Made by a program: the position numbers and the translations under genes. Shown piece by piece: positions 53,710 to 62,466 of a stretch of DNA of 64,000 nt; position 1 is the first letter of the stretch; each line of letters starts with the position of its first letter. Source of the stretch: Rhodopirellula baltica SH 1 (GTDB taxonomy: Bacteria; Planctomycetota; Planctomycetia; Pirellulales; Pirellulaceae); assembly GCF_000196115.1 (NCBI RefSeq), contig NC_005027.1, positions 4,340,001-4,404,000 on the forward strand, read 5' to 3'. The notes beneath the pieces are model-generated. The model was not told the DNA's origin. It was given only the letters and a program-made list of their open reading frames with translations, and searched no databases.

Positions 53710-54045
53710 TCCGTCACGGTCATCCTTCGCACGCCAGTTCCCCTTCGCAAATCAATCTCTCCCTTTCCGCCGTCAACAAACTCACCACTAGACATCCGAA
53801 CCTAGTCGGGCATCCGAACTTGGCCGGGCATCCAATCTTGGGTGGCCCACCGATTCTGAGCGAGCCCTCGGATCTTGAGCGACACAGGGCAGGGGTGTCA
53901 ATCGATCGAGCCCTCGCCCCAAACACGGACTACCGCAAGCCGAAGCGAATGATATCCTGATCCGCGAAACGAGCATGATTTGCCTGAGGTTTCTTCCGCA
54001 AGCAACCATCGCTTTCAACCTTCATCCAACAGGCAACGAGTCAAC
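53710..54045. other. Gap between DUF4416 and aminotransferase genes
   Basis: 336 bases. Besides the 18-bp tandem repeats (53793-53882) it holds the upstream regions of two divergent genes. No other feature is seen. Confidence 0.5.
53793..53882. repeat. Imperfect 18-bp tandem repeat, about five units
   Basis: Units of the type CATCCGAACTTGGCCGGG recur every 18 bases from about 53793: CATCCGAACCTAGTCGGG, CATCCGAACTTGGCCGGG, CATCCAATCTTGGGTGGC, CCACCGATTCTGAGCGAG, and CCCTCGGATCTTGAGCGA. The first two are near identical and the later ones decay. It is intergenic. Confidence 0.7.
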
Positions 54046-55161
54046 ATGCATCCCTGGATCGCGGATCGAACGGCCTCCTTTGATAGCAGCGGAATTCGAA
54101 AAGTCTTCGATCTCGCTGCGAAACTGAAAGACCCGATCAACTTGTCCATCGGGCAACCGGACTTTGATGTCCCCGAGGAAATTCAGGACGCGACCGTCGA
54201 TGCAATTCGATCGGGCAAAAACGCATACTCGCCAACCCAGGGTATCGCGCCGCTGCGTGAGAAACTGCTGGCGGAAATCAACGCCAAGTATCCCGGCCAA
54301 AATCGCGACGTGTTTGTCAGCAGCGGCACCTCGGGCGGTTTGGTCCTTTCGCTGCTTTCGATGATCAATCCGGGTGACGAGGTCATCTTCCTGGATCCCT
54401 ATTTCGTCATGTACCCGGCTCTCGTGAGCTTGTGCGGTGGTATCCCCGTGACGGTCGATTCGTACCCGGATTTCCGGTTGGATCCAGCCAAGATCGAAGC
54501 CGCGATCACACCCAAAACCAAGATGATCCTGGTCAACAGTCCCGCCAATCCAACCGGCGTGACCGCGTCGGAGCAAGATCTTCGAGATGTCGGCGATTTG
54601 GCGGCCAAGCACAACATCGCGCTGCTTTCGGACGAGATCTACAGCCGATTCTTCTACGACGGCGACTTCGCATCTCCCGCGGCCACCAATCCCGACACAA
54701 TCGTGATCGACGGTTTCAGCAAATCGCACGCGATGACCGGATGGCGAGTGGGCTACGTCCACGGACCGCCCGAGATCATTGCGACGATGCTCAAGATCCA
54801 ACAGTATTCGTTCGTCTGCTCGCCCCAGCCCGCTCAGTGGGGAGCTCTCCGTGCGATGGAAATTTCGCTGGACGGCCACATTGACGACTACCGTCGCAAA
54901 CGCGACTTCATGGTGGAACAACTTTCGCCGCACTTCGAACTGACCAGCCCCGGCGGTGCGTTTTATCTGTTCCCGAAAGCCCCCGGCACCGAAGGGGGGA
55001 CGGCGTTTGTCGAAAGAGCGATCGCGGACGGCCTGCTGATCATTCCCGGCAAGATTTTCAGCAGCCGCGATTCTCACTTCCGCGTCAGCTTCGCCGCCAG
55101 CGATGACACGCTGCGTCGCGGTGCCGAACGCCTGATCAAGCTGGCTGGCGACAATCGCTGA
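54046..55161 (+). CDS. Class I/II pyridoxal-phosphate aminotransferase
   Basis: A 371-residue fold-type I aminotransferase: LSIGQPDFDVPEEIQDATVDAI, SSGTSGGLVLSLLS, NSPANPTGV, the PLP lysine in DGFSKSHAMTGWRVGY (~residue 229) and RVSFAASDDTLRRGAERL with the substrate-carboxylate Arg. It resembles aspartate/aromatic or LL-diaminopimelate-type transaminases; the specificity is not evident. The frame is open to 53980 but MHPWIADRTASFDSSGIRKVFDLA (54046) is the natural start. It lies 70 bases upstream of metY on the same strand, so a sulfur-amino-acid role is possible. Confidence 0.9.
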   Translation: MHPWIADRTASFDSSGIRKVFDLAAKLKDPINLSIGQPDFDVPEEIQDATVDAIRSGKNAYSPTQGIAPLREKLLAEINAKYPGQNRDVFVSSGTSGGLVLSLLSMINPGDEVIFLDPYFVMYPALVSLCGGIPVTVDSYPDFRLDPAKIEAAITPKTKMILVNSPANPTGVTASEQDLRDVGDLAAKHNIALLSDEIYSRFFYDGDFASPAATNPDTIVIDGFSKSHAMTGWRVGYVHGPPEIIATMLKIQQYSFVCSPQPAQWGALRAMEISLDGHIDDYRRKRDFMVEQLSPHFELTSPGGAFYLFPKAPGTEGGTAFVERAIADGLLIIPGKIFSSRDSHFRVSFAASDDTLRRGAERLIKLAGDNR

Positions 55162-55233
55162 CCGATTTGTTAGCCTGCTGCGTTCCCAACGCAGAAATTT
55201 CCTACTTTCAAACATCCCTGATCGAGTTTTTGC

Positions 55234-56553
55234 ATGTCCGCCGATCCGACCCAAAATCATCGTCTGGCCACCCGTGCTCTCCATGCCGGACAAGTCGCTG
55301 ACCCAACGACCAAAAGCCGCGCGGTGCCGATCTACGCCACCACCAGCTACCAGTTCGATAGCACGGAACACGCGGCGGCCCTGTTTGGACTAGCTGAATT
55401 TGGCAACATCTACAGCCGGTTGATGAACCCAACGGTCGATGTGCTGGAAAAACGCATCGCGGCACTGGACGGCGGTGTAACGGGATTGTGCTTCGCCTCC
55501 GGTCAGGCGGCCATCACGGCAGCGGTTTTGGCGATCGCACACAGCGGTCAAAACATTGTCAGCAGCACCTCGCTGTATGGCGGAACATGGACCCTGTTCA
55601 CACAAACGTTGAAGAACCTTGGTATCGAAGTTCGCTTCTTCGATCCGGATCACCCCGAGCAAATCCACGGCTTGGTCGATGAAAACACTCGACTGGTCTA
55701 CATGGAGAGCATCGGCAACCCAAGAAACGATGTCCCTGACTTCAAGGCAATCGCCGACGCAGCTCACTCGGCACCACACGGGGCGATCCCAGTGTTGTGC
55801 GACAACACCGTGATGACGCCTTACTTGCTGCGTCCGATCGATCACGGCATCGACATTGTGATCTACAGCACGACGAAGTTCTTAGGCGGACACGGCACTC
55901 ACATCGGTGGCTGCATCGTCGATAGCGGAAATTTCAAATGGGCCGACCAACCTGAAAAGTGGCCTGAGTTCTGCGGCCCCAGCCCTTCTTACCACGGTGC
56001 CGTTTTCGAAGAGCACCTGCGTGGCATGGGCAACATCGCCTACAACGTTCACATCCGCACCCACTGGTTGCGTGACACCGGCGCGGCCATGAGCCCCTTC
56101 GCGGCGTTCCTGTTCCTGCAAGGCATCGAGACTCTTCACCTTCGCATGCCTCGCCACTGCGAAAATGCGATGAAGGTTGCTGAGTTCCTGGAAGCTCACG
56201 ACGCAGTTGAGTGGGTCAATTACCCCGGATTGAAAACGCACTCGCACAACAAATTGGCTGAGCAGTACCTGACCAACGGCAAAGGCGCGATCCTTGGCTT
56301 TGGCATCAAAGGTGGCATGGAAGCGGGCAAGAAATTTATCAACGCCTGCCAACTGTGCTCTCACTTAGCCAACATTGGCGATGCCAAAACATTGGTCATT
56401 CATCCCGCCAGCACCACACACCAACAGCTTGCCGAAGACGAACAACGCCGAGCGGGCGTCAGCCCAGAGTACATTCGCGTTTCGGTTGGAATCGAAGACA
56501 TCGACGATATCCTCGATGACTTGAAACAGGCTCTTGCTGTTGCGACCGCGTGA
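55234..56553 (+). CDS. metY: O-acetylhomoserine sulfhydrylase
   Basis: A Cys/Met-metabolism PLP enzyme (439 aa), typical of O-acetylhomoserine aminocarboxypropyltransferase. N-terminus RLATRALHAGQVADPTTKSRAVPIYATTSYQFDSTEHAAALF, PLP lysine in YSTTKFLGGHGTHIGGCIV, and HPASTTHQQLAEDEQRRAGVSPEYIRVSVGIED at the end, all diagnostic. It makes homocysteine from O-acetylhomoserine and sulfide. The next gene encodes the acetyltransferase that forms its substrate, so both form a methionine-biosynthesis pair. Confidence 0.93.
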   Translation: MSADPTQNHRLATRALHAGQVADPTTKSRAVPIYATTSYQFDSTEHAAALFGLAEFGNIYSRLMNPTVDVLEKRIAALDGGVTGLCFASGQAAITAAVLAIAHSGQNIVSSTSLYGGTWTLFTQTLKNLGIEVRFFDPDHPEQIHGLVDENTRLVYMESIGNPRNDVPDFKAIADAAHSAPHGAIPVLCDNTVMTPYLLRPIDHGIDIVIYSTTKFLGGHGTHIGGCIVDSGNFKWADQPEKWPEFCGPSPSYHGAVFEEHLRGMGNIAYNVHIRTHWLRDTGAAMSPFAAFLFLQGIETLHLRMPRHCENAMKVAEFLEAHDAVEWVNYPGLKTHSHNKLAEQYLTNGKGAILGFGIKGGMEAGKKFINACQLCSHLANIGDAKTLVIHPASTTHQQLAEDEQRRAGVSPEYIRVSVGIEDIDDILDDLKQALAVATA

Positions 56554-56603
56554 CCGTCAAAGCAATCGAAACGTTGCTTCCGAACAATTGATCCTCCCGC
56601 GAA

Positions 56604-58475
56604 ATGACATCCGGGAGATCCACTCGGGTAACGATGTTCGAGAGCCAAGCTTCTATGGGTGAGCCTTCCAACGAGGATCTGTCCAGCACCGATGATGTGC
56701 GGACTGATGCGCCATTGGCGTACGCCAAGTACGTGACGTTTGACCAGTCGCTGCCGCTCGAACGCGGCGGCGAACTGCCCGAAATTCGATGCTGCTACGA
56801 AACGTGGGGCACACTCAACGACGACGGATCCAACGCCGTGTTGGTCTGCCACGCCGTTTCAGGCGACTCACATGCGGCTCGCCACGACGAAGACGACCAA
56901 CCAGGTTGGTGGGACGGCTTGATCGGCCCCGGACTTCCCATCGACACGGATCGGTTGTTCGTGGTCTGTCCCAATGTCCTGGGCGGTTGTCGCGGCAGCA
57001 CCGGCCCAGGTGACGCGGACCCAACCTCGCCCGATGGCAAACCCTACGGCGCCAACTTCCCTCGGATCACCATCGGCGACATCGTCGAAGCCCAAAAACT
57101 CCTGGCTGACCACCTGGGAATCCGGCAGTGGCGGGCCGTGGTCGGCGGTTCGCTGGGCGGTCACCAAGTCTTGCAGTGGATCAATCGCTATCCCGACGCG
57201 GCGAAAACCTGCGTCGCCATCGCTACCTCTCCTCGACTGAACAGCCAAGCACTCGGTTTCGATGTCATCGCTCGCAATGCGATCCAAACCGACCCGCACT
57301 ACGCCGGCGGCCAGTACTACGACAAAGACCAACGCCCGGACACGGGATTGGCAATCGCACGGATGCTGGGTCACATCACTTATCTTTCCGTCGAAGCGAT
57401 GGAGGCCAAATTCGACCCCGATCGCCACGACCCACGGCAGATCGCATCACAGTTCGAGCAACGATTCAGCATCGGCTCCTACTTGGCACACCAAGGCCAA
57501 AAGTTCACGACACGCTTCGATGCGAATAGCTACGTGACTCTGTCGATGGCGATGGATCTATTCGACCTGGGCGGCACGCGACTGAAGCTGATGGAAACGT
57601 TTGACGAAGCAACTTGCGATTTCCTGCTTATCAGTTTCAGCAGCGATTGGTTGTTCCCACCTGCTCAATCCAGAGAAATCGTCAACGCTCTGACCGCTTT
57701 GGACAAACGTGTCACTTATGCCGAAATCACCACCAATGCCGGCCACGATGCATTCCTGATCGCGAAAGACATTGCGACTTATGGACCGCTGATCCGCGAA
57801 CGACTGAGAGACACCGAAACGCATCCCGCGGTTCCATCCGACATCACGTTGAACGTGGACGAAGAATCAATCCTGGAGATCATTCCAGCCGGATCCAGCG
57901 TGCTGGACCTCGGGTGTGGCAACGGACAACTGCTCGCCGCGATTCGTGATCGACATCGCACGCCAGGACCGCCAACAACGGAACATCGATTGATGGGCGT
58001 CGAGGTGGCACAGGAGAACCTGCTGGCAACGGCAATGCGAGGCATCGATGTGATTGACTACGACCTCAACCACGGACTGCCCGCATTCATCGATGACCAG
58101 TTCGACTACGTGATCCTCAACGCGACGTTGCAAGCGGTTGAGAACGTGGTGGAACTACTCAACGAGATGCTGCGAGTTGGCCGACATGCCATCATCAGCT
58201 TTCCCAACTTTGCGTATCGCCAACTCAGAGATCACTACGTGACACATGGGCGATCGCCGAAAGCCCCCGGCGAGTTCGACTTCGATTGGCACAACACGCC
58301 TAACCGACGCTTCCCCACGATCGCCGACGTTCGCGACCTCTTGGGCCAACTGAACGTCGTGATCGATGAAGAAGTCTTTTGGGATGTTGATCAGGGTCAA
58401 CGCATTGAACCCGACAACGATCCCAATCTGAATGCCGATACCGCGGTGATTGCTTTTCACCGCGAAAACCGTTGA
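56604..58475 (+). CDS. metX: Bifunctional homoserine O-acetyltransferase / MetW fusion
   Basis: A 623-residue fusion. MetX part (~35-405): alpha/beta hydrolase with PGWWDGLIGPG, GPGDADPTSPDGKPYG, nucleophile Ser in GGSLGGHQVLQWINRYPD (~residue 182), Asp in SSDWLFPPAQS and His in NAGHDAFL. MetW part (~425-620): SVLDLGCGNGQLLAAI methyltransferase-like fold, FDYVILNATLQAVENV, and SFPNFAYRQLRDHYVTHGRSPKAPGEFDFDWHNTPNRRF. In most bacteria metX and metW are neighbouring genes; MetW is thought to support acyl-transfer activity. The start is uncertain: ATGs at 56604, 56634 and 56655 are in frame. Confidence 0.92.
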   Translation: MTSGRSTRVTMFESQASMGEPSNEDLSSTDDVRTDAPLAYAKYVTFDQSLPLERGGELPEIRCCYETWGTLNDDGSNAVLVCHAVSGDSHAARHDEDDQPGWWDGLIGPGLPIDTDRLFVVCPNVLGGCRGSTGPGDADPTSPDGKPYGANFPRITIGDIVEAQKLLADHLGIRQWRAVVGGSLGGHQVLQWINRYPDAAKTCVAIATSPRLNSQALGFDVIARNAIQTDPHYAGGQYYDKDQRPDTGLAIARMLGHITYLSVEAMEAKFDPDRHDPRQIASQFEQRFSIGSYLAHQGQKFTTRFDANSYVTLSMAMDLFDLGGTRLKLMETFDEATCDFLLISFSSDWLFPPAQSREIVNALTALDKRVTYAEITTNAGHDAFLIAKDIATYGPLIRERLRDTETHPAVPSDITLNVDEESILEIIPAGSSVLDLGCGNGQLLAAIRDRHRTPGPPTTEHRLMGVEVAQENLLATAMRGIDVIDYDLNHGLPAFIDDQFDYVILNATLQAVENVVELLNEMLRVGRHAIISFPNFAYRQLRDHYVTHGRSPKAPGEFDFDWHNTPNRRFPTIADVRDLLGQLNVVIDEEVFWDVDQGQRIEPDNDPNLNADTAVIAFHRENR

Positions 58476-58489
58476 ACTTGATTCACAAT

Positions 58490-58520
58490 GACCTCGGGCG
58501 ACGAGCGTCGTCCGAAGGTC
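58490..58520. terminator. Hairpin between convergent metXW and DUF1559 genes
   Basis: GACCTCGGGCGACG (58490-58503) and CGTCGTCCGAAGGTC (58506-58520) pair with one bulge. No T run on either side, so its termination strength is uncertain. Confidence 0.4.
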
Positions 58521-58526
58521 AATCGA

Positions 58527-59702
58527 TCAAAATTCGGTATCGATGATTTCGCGTGCGGCGCGAGTGCCCAAGGCTCCCCAGACACCGAACGGTGACTTCG
58601 AACCAGGCGTCAAAAATCCGCCACCTTCGCGAACTTGAGCGCTGTTGCTGTTTCCAGCTTCGATCGAATCGGTGATGAACTTCACCGCTCCATCGCACAT
58701 CAGGACGTGGACTCCACCTTGGTGGCGACTACTAGGCGTCACATCACCTTCGCGTTCTTGGTTGCCCTGGAAACAAAGCTCATCATTGGGCGCCAACACT
58801 GTGACGAAACCGGTGTACAGCGGACGGGCGAGGGCCCATTTGAATCCGCGACGCTGCTCCGCATCTCCGGTGAAGGGTGTCGAGCCATCGTTCCGCCAGA
58901 ACTGAGGACGCTCCACATCGATGAATTGACGGCACGACAACGCGTTTCCTTCTCGCCAGACCTCAACCGGACTGTCGACAGCATGCGAACGCGTGTCGTA
59001 GTCGCCCAAGTCAGTGATGATTTCGCCCATAGCGAGGGTATTGGACAAACCATCGAGGATGTCTCGGAACTTCGTCTGCGTTCGTGGAATGAAAGCACCA
59101 CGGCAGGCACTCTGCTGATAAATCCGTAGACCACGACTGGTACCATTGTCAGCGGTGTCGCCGACATCACACAGCGTTCCCGAGTCGCCCAAGCACACGG
59201 CATAGTTCGTACGCCCGTGAGCGGGCAAGCCAACGCCAGGATCACTGGGGCAACGGAAGCTCGGAAGGTTCGTCAACCAGGGGTCGTAAGGAATCGCGGC
59301 GTGGTCGGCCAACTGACGGTTGGGCCATGGCCCCATTGCTTGAAAACCGGTGTCGGTCGGATTGCTGATTACTTCCCATAAACCTTGTTGCTCGATGAAT
59401 GGCAACATGCCAACCAAAGCAGACAAGTCGGACCGGTTACCGCCGGGTGGGTTGATCCCTGTGTCTGGTGGATACTGTGTGTACGTGCCCGATCCGTGCT
59501 TCGGCATCGCGTTGTACGCCGAGTGATAGTTGTGGATTGCTAAACCAAGTTGCTTGAAATTGTTGCTGCAACTCATTCGGCGAGCGGCTTCCCGGGCCGC
59601 TTGCACGGCGGGCAGAAGCAAACCAACCAGAACGCCAATGATGGCGATCACCACCAGCAACTCCACCAACGTGAAGCCCCGGTGCTTTCTTTGAAAACTC
59701 AT
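58527..59702 (-). CDS. DUF1559 protein with pseudopilin-type N-terminus (copy 3)
   Basis: A 391-residue DUF1559 protein: RGFTLVELLVVIAIIGVLVGLLLPAVQAAREAARRMSC, then FKQLGLAIHNYHSAYNAMP, a body similar to the other two but more diverged (FRCPSDPGVGLPAHGRTNYAVCLGDSG, SSRHQGGVHVLMCDGAVKFITDS). AAGG nine bases upstream of ATG 59702 supports the start; the frame is open to 59759. It follows a small lipoprotein gene (59783-59971) on the same strand, as in the tandem locus where a lipoprotein lies between the copies. Confidence 0.92.
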   Translation of the reverse strand: MSFQRKHRGFTLVELLVVIAIIGVLVGLLLPAVQAAREAARRMSCSNNFKQLGLAIHNYHSAYNAMPKHGSGTYTQYPPDTGINPPGGNRSDLSALVGMLPFIEQQGLWEVISNPTDTGFQAMGPWPNRQLADHAAIPYDPWLTNLPSFRCPSDPGVGLPAHGRTNYAVCLGDSGTLCDVGDTADNGTSRGLRIYQQSACRGAFIPRTQTKFRDILDGLSNTLAMGEIITDLGDYDTRSHAVDSPVEVWREGNALSCRQFIDVERPQFWRNDGSTPFTGDAEQRRGFKWALARPLYTGFVTVLAPNDELCFQGNQEREGDVTPSSRHQGGVHVLMCDGAVKFITDSIEAGNSNSAQVREGGGFLTPGSKSPFGVWGALGTRAAREIIDTEF

Positions 59703-59782
59703 TGAAAAGACCTTGAAGGAGAAAGATGTCCGATGAAAAGGCGGGGCGTGACAGGTCAACGACGAGCATGCCCGGTAAACAA

Positions 59783-59971
59783 TTAGGGCTTGGTCGGATC
59801 CGATGGAGAAACCTCGGGCTTGGGCTCTTTCAGCTCTGGGTTCTCATTCAGAAACTGCGTCAACTCGTCGGTCGAGGTGGCTTCCGGCTCGGAAGAACCA
59901 CCGCACCCACTGATCGCGGCGACACCGAGCAACGCAGCCAAGCCGCACGCTTTGAAACGACAAAAATTCAC
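59783..59971 (-). CDS. Small lipoprotein linked to DUF1559 (GTG start)
   Basis: A 62-residue predicted lipoprotein: VNFCRFKACGLAALLGVAAISGC (GTG start read as Met) is a signal peptide with lipobox AISGC, then GGSSEPEATSTDELTQFLNENPELKEPKPEV. The GTG at 59971 has GGAG eight bases upstream, whereas the ATG frame further upstream (60097) is not signal-like. Same gene order and length as the lipoprotein at 44026. It ends with a proline-rich acidic tail. Confidence 0.75.
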   Translation of the reverse strand: MNFCRFKACGLAALLGVAAISGCGGSSEPEATSTDELTQFLNENPELKEPKPEVSPSDPTKP

Positions 59972-60411
59972 AGGCAAAACTCCATAGACTTGTGATTGAT
60001 CGTGACAACGCCAGATCAAGAAAACTTCTGATTTTTCCTTGGCCACAAACCACTCAGCGAAGTGAGAGCTCAAGATTGGCCAAAAGGTGAAAAGCAATTA
60101 ACGAGCAGGAATCATGCTCAAAAGACACGTTAAATCAACCGATTTTCACATTAGCATGCAAATATGACACGTTTTCGGCCATCTTTCACTCCCGAAACTG
60201 TATCGATTTCAAGAAGTTTGCCTGTTCCGATATGGGGCCAGCCATACGAAGGAGGAAAGAGTCATCGGTCGAAAACCCGTGCCAAAAACGCATGGGCGGA
60301 CTGAAAACCCCTCCTCCTAAGCGAAGGAAGGCACCGCAAAGCAGGCCTATAGAGAGACTCAGCAACTTAGAGACACAGGTCTGTTTCGCGGCGAACGGTG
60401 TACGAGCCAGA
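59972..60411. other. 440-bp intergenic region with a structured-looking segment
   Basis: Contains the upstream region of the small lipoprotein/DUF1559 unit (minus strand) and the 3' flank of the acidic secreted protein gene. Bases ~60060-60200 are AT-rich, as expected of a promoter. Around 60275-60300 the arms CCCGTGC and GCATGGG can pair, and the neighbouring sequence has possible further stems (see findings). No gene is supported. Confidence 0.45.
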
Positions 60412-61449
60412 TCAGCTTTGCTTCTTGTCAGCGATCAGAATGACTCGATCCCCGATTTTGACCGGCACCCCGGTCACGGTGACTTGGTCGCCCTCACTCG
60501 GCTTTTTGGCCTCCGATGAGAGTCCCATGTCGACGGTCATCATCTTGTCGCCCTTGGTCTTTAACTTGACGACTAAGTGTTCTTTCCCACGGACCTTGGC
60601 AGTCTTGGTTGACTGAACTTGACCGGTGTACCGACTGCCGGAGCGTTCGACCTTGTACATTCCGTGCTTCGGTAAATCGACAGCGGTCGCCACTAGCACT
60701 TCCTTCTCGCCCCTCTTTACCATCGGTCCATAGAAGGTGGCCTGGTCATCTTTGAATAGCTGGACTCCGGTTGCATGTCCGCCGAGATCAATCCAGACGT
60801 CTTTTCCGTCTTGCGACTTCACCTGCATCATCAACGAGTACTCGTTGCCTCGTTGAACGGTTTTGATATCGCGAACCGTGCCCTTCACTTCATGACGTTT
60901 GCCGCTCAAGCCGTCTTTTACCGACTGTGCGATCCTGGACGGTGGGACCGCGTTCTTTGACGTGCTGCCCAGCTCCGAATAGTCGTAGCTTTCGTACACG
61001 CCATCGCCGTCTTCATCGTCGTAGGTGACGTAGGCGTCATTTAGGTAATCACCGTCACTATCGATGTACCGCGTCGATCGCTCGTACGTTCCGTCCTCAT
61101 CGCGATCCTCGTAGGACACATAGCTTTCGTTGTAGTCCTCGCCATAGAAAGTATCGGCGGGGATGATCAGCTGGTCGTTGTCTGAGTCGCTGCTTGTTCG
61201 AGCGTCTTCATAGGAAAAGATCTCGTCGTCCCAACGTCCGATAGCCTCGTCCGTCGGGTTGTAATCGTTGCCGTCAAACCATTCCGAGATGTCGTACCAG
61301 GCATCGTCCTCAACTTTGCTGCCGCGGTCTTCCGGGTCAAAGTCGCCGGTTTGTCCCATCGCGACCGGCGTGCAAGCCAACGGAAAAGAGACGGCGGCGG
61401 TCGCGACCAAGGAACGAAGGAGTGGTTGTTGGCGATGAAGGAATTTCAT
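60412..61449 (-). CDS. Exported protein with acidic Asp-rich repeats and an OB-like C-terminus
   Basis: A 345-residue exported protein. Signal peptide LLRSLVATAAVSFPLACTPVAMGQ. Residues ~30-165 are very rich in Asp, Glu and Tyr with motifs such as YIDSDGDYLND, YDDEDGDGVYESYDY that resemble EF-hand-like or thrombospondin-type Ca2+-binding loops. From ~180 on, two similar basic segments (KGTVRDIKTVQRGNEYSLMMQVKSQDGKDVWIDLGG and GQVQSTKTAKVRGKEHLVVKLKTKGDKMMTVDMG) look like OB/BOF-type beta barrels. Probably a surface or periplasmic Ca2+-dependent protein; no catalytic motif. Confidence 0.7.
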   Translation of the reverse strand: MKFLHRQQPLLRSLVATAAVSFPLACTPVAMGQTGDFDPEDRGSKVEDDAWYDISEWFDGNDYNPTDEAIGRWDDEIFSYEDARTSSDSDNDQLIIPADTFYGEDYNESYVSYEDRDEDGTYERSTRYIDSDGDYLNDAYVTYDDEDGDGVYESYDYSELGSTSKNAVPPSRIAQSVKDGLSGKRHEVKGTVRDIKTVQRGNEYSLMMQVKSQDGKDVWIDLGGHATGVQLFKDDQATFYGPMVKRGEKEVLVATAVDLPKHGMYKVERSGSRYTGQVQSTKTAKVRGKEHLVVKLKTKGDKMMTVDMGLSSEAKKPSEGDQVTVTGVPVKIGDRVILIADKKQS

Positions 61450-61778
61450 GGGGTGAACCTTTTGATTGGTGTTGTCGAGTGCCCGCGACTGCTGCGGACA
61501 TGGGTGAAAACACCACCAAAGAAGGCAAACGGCGCGCCACCTTGCCCGTTTACGGCCGCATGACAGACCTCACGCGATTGCACCACCTGATCTCGCACCA
61601 CTGCGGTCGCCGAGCGATCATTTCGCATCGTCGCGCGAAATCGACTCGCACCCGAAAAATGCTTGCATACTTGCGGCATCCCGCATCAAATCGGTCAACC
61701 AGACGGTTTGCCGTGTGCTGAACCGACCGGTAGACTCCGGCGATTCTGCCTTTTTGACGCTAACAAGAGATTGCGAGC
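61450..61778. other. Intergenic gap between divergent genes
   Basis: 329 bases between the exported acidic protein (minus) and the ACT protein (plus); contains both upstream regions. I see no convincing promoter, repeat or gene. Confidence 0.5.
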
Positions 61779-62291
61779 ATGAGCTTTGGTGCCGGTGCAG
61801 ACACGCAATTCGAAACCATGCGCGGTCGCGAATTTCCTGCGATTCGTCAATTCACCATCTTCCTCGAGAACCGAGTCGGGCAGTTGCTCGAGGTCGTTCG
61901 GCGATTTGAGGGGACTGGGATCCGAATTGTGGCCCTGTCGATCAACGACGCGGCGGAATGTGCGTTCGTTCGCTTTCTGATCAGCGACGCGGACCGCGGC
62001 CGAGAGATTCTTGAGCGAGCCGGGCTGGCCATCATCGAATCCGATCTGGTTGGCGTGGAGCTTCCCGAAGGCCCCCAACCACTGCTCCGTGTTTGCACGG
62101 CGTTGTTGCAAGCGGAACTGAACATCATCCAGGCGTACCCCTTGTTCATGCGTCCGCACGGCAAGCCAGCGGTCGCGATCATGGTAGAGAACATCGACTT
62201 GGCGATGAAAACGCTGACGGAGAAAGGTTTCCGAATCATCACCGAGGATGACTTGGACGCTGACAATCTTCCGCCGCAAGACATCTACTGA
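61779..62291 (+). CDS. Tandem ACT-domain regulatory protein
   Basis: A 170-residue cytoplasmic protein with two ACT-like units: IRQFTIFLENRVGQLLEVVRRFEGTGIRIVALSINDAAECAFVRFLISD (~25-75) and PLLRVCTALLQAELNIIQAYPLFMRPHGKPAVAIMVENIDLAMKTLTEKGFRII (~105-160). ACT domains bind small ligands, commonly amino acids, and give allosteric control. No enzyme domain is attached, so it is a stand-alone regulator. Located between a divergent secreted protein and hemH; no obvious partner. Confidence 0.83.
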   Translation: MSFGAGADTQFETMRGREFPAIRQFTIFLENRVGQLLEVVRRFEGTGIRIVALSINDAAECAFVRFLISDADRGREILERAGLAIIESDLVGVELPEGPQPLLRVCTALLQAELNIIQAYPLFMRPHGKPAVAIMVENIDLAMKTLTEKGFRIITEDDLDADNLPPQDIY

Positions 62292-62314
62292 GTCGACTTG
62301 CTTCTCAGGCCGCA

Positions 62315-62363
62315 CCGTACGATGGTTGATCGCTCCGTACGATGGCCTTCCAAGGCCGTCGAA
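62315..62363. repeat. Palindromic repeat, family C, copy 2 with partial copy
   Basis: A partial unit CCGTACGATGGTTG (62315-62328) followed by the full unit CCGTACGATGG-CCTTCCAAGG-CCGTCGAA (62335-62362). Stem GGCCTT/AAGGCC against the same flanks as the copy at 6514-6542. Confidence 0.7.
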
Positions 62364-62404
62364 TCCTATGCTGGCGACTTCCCACGGCCATCTGAATCAG
62401 CAGG

Positions 62405-62428
62405 TTCGACAGCCTTGGAAGGACATCG
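62405..62428. repeat. Palindromic repeat, family C, inverted copy 3
   Basis: The reverse complement reads CGATG-TCCTTCCAAGGCT-GTCGAA, i.e. a diverged family C unit in opposite orientation 40 bases after copy 2. The two lie between the ACT and hemH genes. Confidence 0.6.
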
Positions 62429-62466
62429 CACATCTCATCCAACTGCCGCCTTCTTGACTTCCCGCC

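Noticed and set aside
60232..60400. Confident call of a c-di-GMP riboswitch
   Set aside because: Only part of the conserved words is present, and the segment does not lead into a gene on the same strand.
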